From IMG/VR virus record IMGVR_UViG_3300020469_000011, positions 1 to 64,000 of that record: a DNA stretch of 64,000 nucleotides; one strand, given 5' to 3'. Under the pieces are notes generated by a model. It had not been told where the DNA came from and searched no databases. It was given only the letters and a program-made list of their open reading frames with translations. This DNA is from a virus. The position numbers and the translations under genes are program-made. Position 1 is the stretch's first letter, and each line of letters begins with the position of its first letter. Positions 41,853-49,165 of the stretch are shown here, piece by piece.

Positions 41853-41928
41853 TCCCTGATAGCTCAGTTGGTAGAGCAAAGGACTGTTAATCCTTTGGTC
41901 CCTGGTTCGAGTCCAGGTCAGGGAGCCA
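41853..41928 (+). tRNA. tRNA-Asn (GTT)
   Basis: A regular cloverleaf: acceptor TCCCTGA with TCAGGGA, D-arm with AGTTGGTAG, anticodon loop CTGTTAA (GTT), T-loop TTCGAGT and an encoded CCA end. 76 nt. Confidence 0.95.
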
Positions 41929-41935
41929 AAATTTA

Positions 41936-42012
41936 GGCCTGTTAGTTCAGTTGGTTAGAACGCTTGCCTGTCACGCAAGAGGTCACCGGTTCAAGTCCGG
42001 TACAGGTCGCCA
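41936..42012 (+). tRNA. tRNA-Asp (GTC)
   Basis: A regular cloverleaf of 77 nt: acceptor GGCCTGT with ACAGGTC, anticodon loop CTGTCAC (GTC) on a CTTGC/GCAAG stem, T-loop TTCAAGT and encoded CCA. It lies seven bases after tRNA-Asn. Confidence 0.95.
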
Positions 42013-42027
42013 ATTATAGAGAGTAAG

Positions 42028-42102
42028 ATGAACACGTTTTCAAAATTTTTTTTAATATATATGACAGTTATTACTATTGTTACTATAATAGATTTTGTTT
42101 AA
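42028..42102 (+). CDS. Micro membrane protein (24 aa), tentative
   Basis: MNTFSKFF followed by one helix (LIYMTVITIVTIIDFV). A purine stretch (AGAGTAAG) lies just before ATG. So short an ORF could arise by chance; the hydrophobic content is the only support. Confidence 0.35.
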   Translation: MNTFSKFFLIYMTVITIVTIIDFV

Positions 42103-42109
42103 GGTAAAC

Positions 42110-42421
42110 ATGGCAGAGCAACATCCTTTTGGTGAACAAGCTGAAATACATGACCATTTACAACTTCCTAATAATGATGCAGAGAGATATATTAAGAACT
42201 TTGATAATGGTTATTCTACTTCTGTAATTAAGAATAGTGTATCATATGGAGGAAAGCAAGGTTTATATGAAATGGGAGTGATGTATGAAGGTATTCTTAC
42301 AGAAGTACCTGGAATCACTGTAGAAAATGACACTGTTATTGGTTGGTTAGAGTTTGAAGAAGTAATTGAATTAATGAATAAAATTGAAAACTTGGAGTCA
42401 AAAAATGCGTACATCAATTAA
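42110..42421 (+). CDS. Hypothetical protein (103 aa)
   Basis: Not recognised. Starts MAEQHPFGEQAEIHDHLQLP and includes SYGGKQGLYEMGVMYEGILT and TVIGWLEFEEVIELM, patterns consistent with a small soluble phage protein. The ATG at 42110 is preferred over an upstream TTG. Confidence 0.6.
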   Translation: MAEQHPFGEQAEIHDHLQLPNNDAERYIKNFDNGYSTSVIKNSVSYGGKQGLYEMGVMYEGILTEVPGITVENDTVIGWLEFEEVIELMNKIENLESKNAYIN

Positions 42422-42611
42422 AAAAGATAAAAAAGCAAACTACAAAAGAAAACTCATGGTAAGACATGCTCTTGACCAAATTGAATATATGAAAAAGACC
42501 GCAAAAGAAAATAAAGAATCTAGCGAAGTGATTGCCAGAAAAGAGGCAAATATGGTAAATTTTTATAAAAGTAAAATCAAAACATTTGATAATGTGCGCA
42601 ATAATCTATGA
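42405..42611 (+). CDS. Hypothetical basic helical protein (68 aa)
   Basis: Very basic at the start (MRTSIKKDKKANYKRKLMVR) and helical throughout. GGAG lies seven bases before the ATG. Overlaps both neighbours, so it is coupled to iscA. Confidence 0.6.
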   Translation: MRTSIKKDKKANYKRKLMVRHALDQIEYMKKTAKENKESSEVIARKEANMVNFYKSKIKTFDNVRNNL

Positions 42612-42970
42612 ATATTCATAGCATACAACTAACAGAAAAAGCATCAAATGCAATAGTTGAATCTATTGTAGAAAGCGGAGAAAATATTAATGATGTCTGT
42701 TTACGTGTCGGTGCTAATAAAGGAGGTTGTTCTGGTTGGAGATGGGAATTAGAAACTGAGCCAGTTGACAATAAAAAAGAAACCGATCTAATTTTTAACA
42801 ATAGAGATATAACAGTTATAGTAGATAAAAATATACTCAACGATGTTATTGGTAGTGTCAAAATAGATTATGATACTAAAAATATGGTTGAGCAAGGATT
42901 TGTTTTCATACGCTCAACTGGCCAACAGTGTGGATGTGGTGAATCTTTCACACCAGTAAATGAAATATAA
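42608..42970 (+). CDS. iscA: A-type Fe-S carrier (IscA/HesB family)
   Basis: A 120-residue carrier with the three conserved cysteines: one in NKGGCSGWRWELE and two in the C-terminal QCGCGESF. FNNRDITVIVDKNILNDVIG and SVKIDYD correspond to the family core. It delivers clusters made on IscU; this phage also encodes IscU (5517) and glutaredoxin (1114). It overlaps the preceding gene by four bases and lies between tRNA genes. Confidence 0.93.
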   Translation: MNIHSIQLTEKASNAIVESIVESGENINDVCLRVGANKGGCSGWRWELETEPVDNKKETDLIFNNRDITVIVDKNILNDVIGSVKIDYDTKNMVEQGFVFIRSTGQQCGCGESFTPVNEI

Positions 42971-42976
42971 AACTAT

Positions 42977-43063
42977 GCGGAGGGTTCCGGCCAGCTGTCT
43001 TATACGCAGTCAGTTAAACAGGCCGGCGGTGCTATAGAGGTTCAACTCCTCCTCTCCGTACCA
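42977..43063 (+). tRNA. Atypical tRNA-like gene (possible UAU anticodon)
   Basis: The ends are tRNA-like: a 7-bp acceptor (GCGGAGG with TCTCCGT, including G-U pairs), a T-arm with TTCAACT loop, discriminator A and encoded CCA. The middle is odd. A hairpin with loop CTTATAC would place TAT as anticodon (Ile, AUA) at 43001-43003, but this leaves only seven bases where a D-arm belongs and 25 in the variable region. These two parts contain CCGGCC and GGCCGG, a perfect 6-bp stem. The length (87) fits a long-variable-arm tRNA. It may be a degenerate, D-armless or non-standard tRNA-like RNA. Confidence 0.5.
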
Positions 43064-43081
43064 ACATAATTTATTTATACT

Positions 43082-43462
43082 ATGGATACCGCAAATAATG
43101 ATTTAATCTTCAACAGTGATTTAAAAGAAACTGGTGATGAAGAACCGCAAACTATTTCCTATAACTCTTCCGTTGTAGATGAAATCGTAGAAAATGACCC
43201 ACAATTAACTAAGATTGTAACTCCAGTTGATGACTGGACATATTGGGCAAAATGGGCAGGTAATTTCTTTCTTATTGTAGGAACATTAATAACTAATTTA
43301 GAACTATTTCCATATAACTTTATTTTTAATCTAATTGGATTATCATTGTGGGCAATTGTAGCAGCACAATGGAACGACAGAAGTTTGGTAGTTCTAAATA
43401 TTTTTCTTTTAGGCACAGTTGCAATGACGTTGGCGCAACACATTAAAGAATTTTTCTTATAA
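43082..43462 (+). CDS. Membrane protein, conserved phage type (126 aa)
   Basis: After a 60-residue acidic N-terminus come three hydrophobic segments: WAGNFFLIVGTLITNL, FNFIFNLIGLSLWAIV-like and VVLNIFLLGTVAMTL. The start lies 18 bases after the CCA of the tRNA-like gene, and the ribosome site is poor. Function unknown. Confidence 0.65.
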   Translation: MDTANNDLIFNSDLKETGDEEPQTISYNSSVVDEIVENDPQLTKIVTPVDDWTYWAKWAGNFFLIVGTLITNLELFPYNFIFNLIGLSLWAIVAAQWNDRSLVVLNIFLLGTVAMTLAQHIKEFFL

Positions 43463-43470
43463 AGGTAAAG

Positions 43471-43620
43471 ATGACAGAACAAACATTGAAAACAATTGAA
43501 TTTTATCAAAATGAACAGATTCGTATGTTACGAGAATTTACAAATAATTTAGAAAAAGTTACTAAACAATTTCAAGAAGTTGTAGAAATAATTAAAGAAA
43601 AGAATTTAAAGTTTGATTAA
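43471..43620 (+). CDS. Small coiled-coil protein (49 aa)
   Basis: A fully helical protein (LKTIEFYQNEQIRMLREFTN, then NLEKVTKQFQEVVEIIKEK) with AAAGG eight bases before ATG. It ends nine bases before tRNA-Arg. Unknown role. Confidence 0.5.
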   Translation: MTEQTLKTIEFYQNEQIRMLREFTNNLEKVTKQFQEVVEIIKEKNLKFD

Positions 43621-43629
43621 TTATCTATT

Positions 43630-43704
43630 GTGCCTATAGTTAAACGGATATAACAGAAGACTTCTAATCTTCCATTCTAGGTTCGATTCCTAGTGGGCGC
43701 ACCA
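43630..43704 (+). tRNA. tRNA-Arg (TCT)
   Basis: A 75-nt cloverleaf: acceptor GTGCCTA with TGGGCGC, anticodon loop CTTCTAA (TCT, reading AGA) on a GAAGA/TCTTC stem, T-loop TTCGATT, encoded CCA. AGA is the dominant Arg codon in these AT-rich genes. Confidence 0.93.
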
Positions 43705-43712
43705 TAGAATTA

Positions 43713-43818
43713 AAATGCAATTAATTTTGCATTTAAGAAATTTCTAAGTAAATTTAATAAACTTAGAAATATAACGAGGTGAAATTCCCGTTATTTTTAA
43801 CAAGGTAGTAAAATACCT
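43713..43818 (+). promoter_or_regulatory. Four consecutive stem-loops between tRNA-Arg and the ParB-like gene
   Basis: Four perfect stems follow one another: AAATGCAA/TTGCATTT (8 bp, 43713-43734), ATTTCTAAGT/ACTTAGAAAT (10 bp, 43740-43770), ATAACG/CGTTAT (6 bp, extended by GG/CC past a bulge, 43771-43794) and AGGTA/TACCT (5 bp, 43803-43818). The first may terminate the tRNA transcript. The others would form the structured leader of the gene at 43846. Confidence 0.6.
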
Positions 43819-43845
43819 ATTTTAAATTTTTATAGAGGTTATACA

Positions 43846-45195
43846 ATGTTGAAAATTAATGAATCTGTCAAGCTCGAATCTGGCGGAAGCTTTATTCAAG
43901 AACATGCAGATACAAATAGAGAAAACCTAAAAGCTGCAGAAAAAAGATATCCTGAAATGTATGATGAAGAGCATTTGAAAGAACTAGGATTAATACATAA
44001 AGAGCACTGTTCTTTAGTTGAAACTAAATTAATTCAAGTTGAATCAAATACAGAAATTTCTAAAAATGATGTTCGTGCAGGCGGTGTAAATGCAGAGATG
44101 AAAAATTTACATTCTTCTTTGGAACAAATCGGATATTTACTAAAACATCCAGCTATTTGTATTTACGAAATAGAAGATTCAACTCTTGATGGTGAAAAGA
44201 CTTATGAACTTTTAGATGGTAGAACACGATTTGATAAATTACGTGAATATGAATATAAAAATGCTATTTGTGAAGTATATGCAAAAGCACCAAATGCAAC
44301 TGACCAGGAAGCTAATATAGGTAAAGATATTTTAAAAGCACAGGCTAATTTCAGTGGCACAACTATTAGAGGAGTTACTAAAGAACAAGATGTTATTGCT
44401 TTCTTACATTCTCAAATGAAAAAAGGAAACATTTCTTGTAATTCAAGAGGTGGTGCAAGCTATAGTGAAACTCTTGAAATGCTTGAAACTACTTATAAGA
44501 ATTATAAGTATAGACTTCAAAAAAGAAGAACATTAGCACAAGAGGCGATCAATACTTATAATAATGGTGAAGGAGTAGATGTTAAATTTTGGAAAGATTC
44601 TAAAACTGTTAAAAAATGGGCAGCATCAGAAGATGATGCTTCATTAAAACAAAATAGTGAATTTTTTCTTCAAACGGTTTCTGATAATAAAAATAAATCT
44701 AATGTAAAACCAGTAAGTAAGATAAGAAAATATATAGATAGTAAACCCGTCTATCATAAAGAAACCGGAGTTTGTATATCTGAAGGAGTAAAATATTTAT
44801 TTAAAGATACAGATCAGCCAAGACTTACTGTTTTAGAAGCTGCTGAACTCGGAGTCAAATTTCCTGACCATAAAATTAGAATAGTAGCCTTCATAAAAGA
44901 AACAGAAGCTATTAATACAGTAGGAAATTTTAATAAAAAGAGAGATGAATTTGTTAATAATATTAATACAATTATAATCAATTTTTCAACTACTTTTTTT
45001 AACAAAGCAAAAAAAATAAATTGTCCTGTAGAAATCTATGGTATTTTACCAAGCATTGCTTCTGTTCATAATCTTGATGAACTTATATTGTACGATAAAT
45101 CTGCAGACTGTTGGTTTCAAAAAAATCCTTTATCTGGTATCAGAGATGATGCTTTTACTTCCGATAAGTTAAATGAGGATATGACCGAAGAATAA
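43846..45195 (+). CDS. ParB/Srx-domain protein (449 aa)
   Basis: The N-terminal region resembles ParB/sulfiredoxin-type proteins: NDVRAGGVNAEMKNLHSSLE, HPAICIYEIEDSTLDGEKTY and the core LLDGRTRFDKLREYEYKNAI, followed by a helical DNA-binding-like part (GTTIRGVTKEQDVIAFLHSQ). Residues 230-449 are of unknown type. Phage ParB-like proteins can be nucleases, CTPases or regulators. It has a hairpin-rich leader and a strong terminator, so it is a single-gene unit. Confidence 0.7.
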   Translation: MLKINESVKLESGGSFIQEHADTNRENLKAAEKRYPEMYDEEHLKELGLIHKEHCSLVETKLIQVESNTEISKNDVRAGGVNAEMKNLHSSLEQIGYLLKHPAICIYEIEDSTLDGEKTYELLDGRTRFDKLREYEYKNAICEVYAKAPNATDQEANIGKDILKAQANFSGTTIRGVTKEQDVIAFLHSQMKKGNISCNSRGGASYSETLEMLETTYKNYKYRLQKRRTLAQEAINTYNNGEGVDVKFWKDSKTVKKWAASEDDASLKQNSEFFLQTVSDNKNKSNVKPVSKIRKYIDSKPVYHKETGVCISEGVKYLFKDTDQPRLTVLEAAELGVKFPDHKIRIVAFIKETEAINTVGNFNKKRDEFVNNINTIIINFSTTFFNKAKKINCPVEIYGILPSIASVHNLDELILYDKSADCWFQKNPLSGIRDDAFTSDKLNEDMTEE

Positions 45196-45205
45196 CACAT
45201 TGAGA

Positions 45206-45243
45206 GTTAGAGCAGAAGAATTTAATCTGCTCTAACTTTTTTT
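45206..45243 (+). terminator. Strong intrinsic terminator
   Basis: GTTAGAGCAG and CTGCTCTAAC form a perfect 10-bp stem with an 11-base loop, followed by seven T. It ends the ParB-like gene. Confidence 0.92.
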
Positions 45244-45264
45244 ATTTGAATATAAAAAAATCCC

Positions 45265-45292
45265 TTGACATTTCCTCCTCATCTGCTATGAT
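45265..45292 (+). promoter_or_regulatory. Host-type sigma70 promoter, repeated cassette copy 2
   Basis: TTGACA, 16 nt ending CATCTGC, TATGAT, followed by ATGATCATG. It shares box, spacer and leader bases (including ATCATGTTGA and ACACCCAA) with the promoter at 3364-3391 on the other strand. Confidence 0.82.
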
Positions 45293-45332
45293 ATGATCAT
45301 GTTGAAAAACACCCAACCCATCTAAGGAAGTC

Positions 45333-45602
45333 ATGGAAAAAATCAAAATTATCCCAAGCAGACGTTGGAAAAATTCCAAGACTGGAGAAACCGCTTCCAT
45401 CACAAGTGCTGCTCCATATCACAATCTCAGAACTCAACGTGATTGGAACGTAGAGACAAGAGGATTCACGGTTCGCATCACCAAATCTGATGGAACAGTA
45501 ATTATTGGAGCAGGTTACCCACCATTTGAAACCCATGAGGAAGTCAGTAAGTTTGTTGCAGACTATGTAAATTTGTTTAATGCTGCAATTGAAACTGCAT
45601 AA
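45333..45602 (+). CDS. Hypothetical protein (89 aa)
   Basis: Not recognised. It has a likely beta-rich core (GFTVRITKSDGTVIIGAGYP) and a closing helix (EEVSKFVADYVNLFNAAIE). The base composition is less AT-biased than neighbouring replication genes. It is the first gene after the cassette promoter, with AAGGAAG as ribosome site. Confidence 0.65.
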   Translation: MEKIKIIPSRRWKNSKTGETASITSAAPYHNLRTQRDWNVETRGFTVRITKSDGTVIIGAGYPPFETHEEVSKFVADYVNLFNAAIETA

Positions 45603-45623
45603 AATATTTTTAGAGTACAAATC

Positions 45624-45818
45624 ATGACATTTGATATTAGAAAATGCGTAGTGGATTCAGTAAGAAGAAATGTCTCAAATCGTCAAGAGACTGTTGAAAA
45701 CCTGAGAACACAAATAGCAGAATGGGATGAAAAAGAATTGGGGAGAAAGGGTAAGGCAGGTAAACGTCTTCTTGAACATCGTCTGCATGAAATTGAAAAA
45801 AATGATTTTTCCCCTTGA
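45624..45818 (+). CDS. Hypothetical basic helical protein (64 aa)
   Basis: A charged, helical protein (RRNVSNRQETVENLRTQIAE, then KAGKRLLEHRLHEIEKND). The stop codon region overlaps the -35 box of the next promoter. Unknown role. Confidence 0.6.
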   Translation: MTFDIRKCVVDSVRRNVSNRQETVENLRTQIAEWDEKELGRKGKAGKRLLEHRLHEIEKNDFSP

Positions 45819-45842
45819 CATTTCCTTCCCATCTGCTATGAT
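45815..45842 (+). promoter_or_regulatory. Host-type sigma70 promoter, repeated cassette copy 3
   Basis: TTGACA, 16 nt ending CATCTGC, TATGAT, then CTGATCATTGAG. Near-identical to the copies at 45265 and 3364. It drives the SF1 helicase. Confidence 0.82.
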
Positions 45843-45887
45843 CTGATCATTGAGTGAGACAACTCCCCACCACAATTCAGAGGAAGC

Positions 45888-47423
45888 ATGACTCCTACTA
45901 TAGAGCAACAAGCAATTCTTGAGAATTTTACAAAAGTCAGTGGAAACATCAAAGTTCTTGCTTTGGCAGGAACCGGTAAGACTTCAACTCTTCTTGAGCT
46001 TGTTAATCAAAATCCTACTCAGCGTTTCCTCTACCTCGCTTTCAATCGTGACGTTAAAGAAGAAGTTGAACGTAAAGCTCATGCTAACGGTCTTGATAAT
46101 CTGAAGGTTAAAACTCAAAATGGTTTTTGTCTTGAGCTTGCAAGAGCGGCAGGTTTAAAGTGTAGAAATATTAAGGGATACATGTCTGTGAAAGATATTA
46201 TCTCAAGATTGAATCTTACTGGAAATGACAAGTTTTTGGCGTACCATGCTTTTCAAATCATGACACGTTTCATGGCTTCCCGTGATAAGACAATTGAACT
46301 CAAGCATGTTCCAAAGGATGTAGAGGAAAAAATCTACAATAACATTCGCCGTTATACAAATATGACTGAGGACAAAATTCTCAAAGAGACCGACAAGCGT
46401 AAAAAAAGTGCCATGCAGATTGCACAACGATTGTTTTCTTCTTTTGATTTTAACAGTGATGTTATGCTGCATGATGTATATGTGAAGTTAGTACAACTCC
46501 ACTACAATGGAATTCCTGTTAGTGAGGATGTTGTTTTGTCAGATGAATCACAAGATGTAAATCCTGTATTTTCAGATATTGTTTCACGCATGACTGCCCG
46601 AGTAATTGCGGTTGGTGACAACAATCAAGCTATTTATCAGTTCCGCGGTGCACAAGATTACTTAAAAGAAATGCCAGCAGAAGCCGAATTTACACTTACA
46701 CAATCATTTCGTTTCATTCCAGAAATAGCGGAAAAAGCAAATGAACTGCTTGAGCATATGACAGATTTAAGACTCAAAGGTTTTGAAGGAGTTGAAGAAG
46801 ATAATACTTCTGCTGTACTTTGCCGAACAAATATGGGATGTTTGACAGAAGCAATCTTTTTGATGGAAGCAAATACTCCATTTGCTCTTGAAGGTGGAGT
46901 TGACAATGAAGGTTTTAAAATGATTGAGGATATTGTTTCTCTTTCTAATGGTGATACTTATAATGTAAGACATCCTGATCTTAAAGGTTTAAGAAGTATT
47001 CAAGAATTTGAAAAAGAATTAGATGAAGACCTGCTAAATAAAGAGTGGAAAACTTCTTTGCGAGTTATTGATAAAATGGGTGGTATTGACAGTGCCTTGT
47101 CAATGGTTGACCGAATCAAAGAATCACAACGAAAAGTTCCCGCTGATTCTGTTGTAATCACTACGATGCACAAGTCAAAAGGTAAAGAGTGGAATACCGT
47201 TCGCATTGCTAATGATGCAGAATCAGTTTTTTATAGAACTGGTGTTGATGAGATGGGCAGAAAAGTCCGAGAAGCAATAGAATTCAAGGATGCACCTGTA
47301 ATGGAAAAAAACCTCTTTTATGTAGCAGTTACTAGAGCAAAGCGCAATCTCTCCCTTGGCGCTTCTGAAAGATTATTTAAACATGAAGAAAGTGCTAATA
47401 CAGTAATGGATATAGCTGCTTAA
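45888..47423 (+). CDS. UvrD/AddA-like superfamily 1 helicase
   Basis: A 511-residue 3'-5' type SF1 helicase. Motifs: I LALAGTGKTSTL (GTGKT at 28-32), II VVLSDESQDVNP, III GDNNQAIYQFRGAQ, IV SFRFIPEIAEKA, V TTMHKSKGKEWNTV, VI YVAVTRAKRNL. It functionally might stand in for T4 Dda. Codon use is less AT-rich (many CGT, CTC, CGC codons) than in the adjacent T4 core genes, which suggests later acquisition or different selection. Strong promoter, AGAGGAAG ribosome site. Confidence 0.92.
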   Translation: MTPTIEQQAILENFTKVSGNIKVLALAGTGKTSTLLELVNQNPTQRFLYLAFNRDVKEEVERKAHANGLDNLKVKTQNGFCLELARAAGLKCRNIKGYMSVKDIISRLNLTGNDKFLAYHAFQIMTRFMASRDKTIELKHVPKDVEEKIYNNIRRYTNMTEDKILKETDKRKKSAMQIAQRLFSSFDFNSDVMLHDVYVKLVQLHYNGIPVSEDVVLSDESQDVNPVFSDIVSRMTARVIAVGDNNQAIYQFRGAQDYLKEMPAEAEFTLTQSFRFIPEIAEKANELLEHMTDLRLKGFEGVEEDNTSAVLCRTNMGCLTEAIFLMEANTPFALEGGVDNEGFKMIEDIVSLSNGDTYNVRHPDLKGLRSIQEFEKELDEDLLNKEWKTSLRVIDKMGGIDSALSMVDRIKESQRKVPADSVVITTMHKSKGKEWNTVRIANDAESVFYRTGVDEMGRKVREAIEFKDAPVMEKNLFYVAVTRAKRNLSLGASERLFKHEESANTVMDIAA

Positions 47424-47459
47424 TGATACACAACACTACACACGAAAAAATGTATTTTC

Positions 47460-47467
47460 TATAAATA
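47460..47467 (+). promoter_or_regulatory. T4-type late promoter
   Basis: Perfect TATAAATA about 60 bases before the secreted protein gene at 47523. Confidence 0.65.
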
Positions 47468-47484
47468 TAACTCCGTCTAAAATA

Positions 47485-47492
47485 CATAAATA
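47485..47492 (+). promoter_or_regulatory. Second T4-type late promoter (CATAAATA)
   Basis: CATAAATATAG lies 25 bases downstream of the first late box and about 35 bases before the ATG at 47523, making a tandem pair. Confidence 0.55.
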
Positions 47493-47522
47493 TAGAAAAT
47501 ACTTAATATAGGAAAATATTAA

Positions 47523-48035
47523 ATGAAAAAATTAGCAACAACTTTCATATGTTTTTTTGCAGCATCAAATTTTTCATTAGCAGATCCACTACTTTTTAAG
47601 GAAGAGATACCTAAAGAAGATATAAAACTTAATTACCCAGTAGTAGAATACCCAACTAGTTTGATTGCTGGATTCTTAAATTTTTGTATGAATCTAATGG
47701 TTCCAAAAATGTTACAACAAGGTACACCGCAAGAGGTAGCAGTTCCTAATGCGGCATTTATGTGTGGTTGTGTGATGGATAGTTATAGAAAAAATCAAGA
47801 TGAAGCAGTATTTCAATACGAATTAAGTAGAAAAGACAAAAGAGATGTTCCTAATTTTTCTGAGTATCTAGGTACATGTAATACATTGAATACACAAAGA
47901 GGAGCAGTTCCATCTAGTTACGATCCTATGAAGTCAATTTGGGTTAAAAAAGAAGAATTACTTCAAACGTCATTAGCAGAATCTATTTCTAATAAAATTA
48001 AAAAGAGAAAAAATGAGGCTAACTTTTCCAACTAA
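47523..48035 (+). CDS. Secreted Cys-containing protein (170 aa)
   Basis: A clear signal peptide (MKKLATTFICFFAASNFSLA-D) is followed by a 150-residue mature domain with FLNFCMNLMVPKML, AFMCGCVMDSYRKN and YLGTCNTLN, giving four or five cysteines that could form disulfides. The family is unknown. The two late promoters imply late expression. The last 23 bases overlap the next gene. Confidence 0.65.
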   Translation: MKKLATTFICFFAASNFSLADPLLFKEEIPKEDIKLNYPVVEYPTSLIAGFLNFCMNLMVPKMLQQGTPQEVAVPNAAFMCGCVMDSYRKNQDEAVFQYELSRKDKRDVPNFSEYLGTCNTLNTQRGAVPSSYDPMKSIWVKKEELLQTSLAESISNKIKKRKNEANFSN

Positions 48036-48636
48036 ATTTGCTAAAGAACAAAATACTTATTTCGTAAGAAACAATACAAGAATTGCTTTATTTGATAATA
48101 GTATTCAATTCATATATAAGTTATCTTTTAAACTAGGTGCAATTAATAATGATGGTGTAGATGAATATGTTTTCTCTTCTTATAGTGAAGAAGAAAAGAA
48201 ATTTTTTATATCAACTCCTGAGATTGTTTTTTCAAGAAGAGATTATGATGATGCAGAAGGAAATAACGTAAATCAAATAGTTACTGATAGGTACATTGAA
48301 AAATTCAACGAGCCTGTTTCTGGATATACATTTTTAAATGATCAAATAGTATATGATCCGCAAATGCAAGATAATGCATTTCGTAATAAAGCTACCATTA
48401 ATGTAACAGGACCAAGTGGAAGAAGTTTTAAAAGTTATGCAGATCAATTGACAATTGCAAATAATGTTATGAAAGAAAAAGTATGGATTAGAAAATATGC
48501 ACAAAAACACTTCATGATTATATTTAAGTCCAATGAATTAAATACTCCAACAGATTCAACTCCTGGACCAAGAATTTATTATGGTGTGCCTGTTAAAGAT
48601 TTAAGAGAACATCCTTACGATAGGACAAAATATTAA
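48013..48636 (+). CDS. Hypothetical late protein (207 aa)
   Basis: Not recognised. A soluble, beta-looking protein (RIALFDNSIQFIYKLSFKLG; FNEPVSGYTFLNDQIVYDP) with no membrane helix. It overlaps the secreted protein gene, so it belongs to the same late transcript and may be virion-related. Confidence 0.55.
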   Translation: MRLTFPTKFAKEQNTYFVRNNTRIALFDNSIQFIYKLSFKLGAINNDGVDEYVFSSYSEEEKKFFISTPEIVFSRRDYDDAEGNNVNQIVTDRYIEKFNEPVSGYTFLNDQIVYDPQMQDNAFRNKATINVTGPSGRSFKSYADQLTIANNVMKEKVWIRKYAQKHFMIIFKSNELNTPTDSTPGPRIYYGVPVKDLREHPYDRTKY

Positions 48637-48651
48637 TTAAAGGATTAAATA

Positions 48652-48948
48652 ATGAAAGTTGATGATTTTTTAAAATTAGTTGGTGATAAAGTTACTGACA
48701 TGGCAAAATATAATTCTAACGGTGGTCAAACTGGAATATATGTTTTCTTTTCAAAATGGAAAGAAGATGATATATGGGGTTATGTAGAATCTTATAAAAC
48801 TAAAGAGGGTGTAATTTATATGTGTAAAACTGCTTCGGCAGAAATTATTGAAAACCAAGATATTAAATTATATTTTGTAGATGCTCAAAGTGAAGAAATG
48901 ACAAAAATATTTGACACAATGGAGATAGATAATGAAAAAAACAATTGA
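48652..48948 (+). CDS. Hypothetical protein (98 aa)
   Basis: Not recognised. The start MKVDDFLKLVGDKVTDMAKY is helical and the middle beta-like (QTGIYVFFSKWKEDDIWGYV). AAAGGA lies before the start, and the end overlaps the next gene by 17 bases. Confidence 0.6.
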   Translation: MKVDDFLKLVGDKVTDMAKYNSNGGQTGIYVFFSKWKEDDIWGYVESYKTKEGVIYMCKTASAEIIENQDIKLYFVDAQSEEMTKIFDTMEIDNEKNN

Positions 48949-49147
48949 AATTGATTTTAACTTGCCAGATTGGGCAAAATATCATGCAACGGATGAAAAT
49001 GGTGATTTTTGTATATTTGAAGAAAAACCATTTTTACTTGATGAAATTGTTGGAGAGGGAATTTTTGAAACAAAATCAAACTTTATGTTACTCGCAAAAA
49101 ACTGCACACATTCAAATTGGAAAGATTCATTAGCTATTATTGAATAA
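48932..49147 (+). CDS. Hypothetical protein (71 aa)
   Basis: Not recognised. MKKTIEIDFNLPDWAKYHAT, then FDE- and FLLDEI-type acidic segments, ending LAKNCTHSNWKDSLAIIE. The starting purines AATGGAGATAGATA act as a coupled ribosome site within the previous gene. Confidence 0.55.
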   Translation: MKKTIEIDFNLPDWAKYHATDENGDFCIFEEKPFLLDEIVGEGIFETKSNFMLLAKNCTHSNWKDSLAIIE

Positions 49148-49165
49148 TCAATTGGAGTTTATATT

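Larger units (their letters stand above)
47452..47502 (+). repeat. 12-bp inverted repeat spanning two late promoters
   Basis: GTATTTTCTATA (47452-47463) and TATAGAAAATAC (47491-47502) are exact inverse complements with 27 bases between. Each arm abuts an ATAAATATA late box. As RNA it would form a 12-bp hairpin; as DNA it is a symmetric operator-like element. Confidence 0.7.

Noticed and set aside
42977-43063. tmRNA or a split/intron-bearing tRNA
   Set aside because: No tag reading frame is present, the acceptor and T-arm are contiguous with only 53 bases between, and no clear intron boundary leaves a standard cloverleaf.
43071-43078. TATAAATA on the minus strand after the tRNA-like gene
   Set aside because: No leftward gene lies downstream; it is probably chance in AT-rich DNA.
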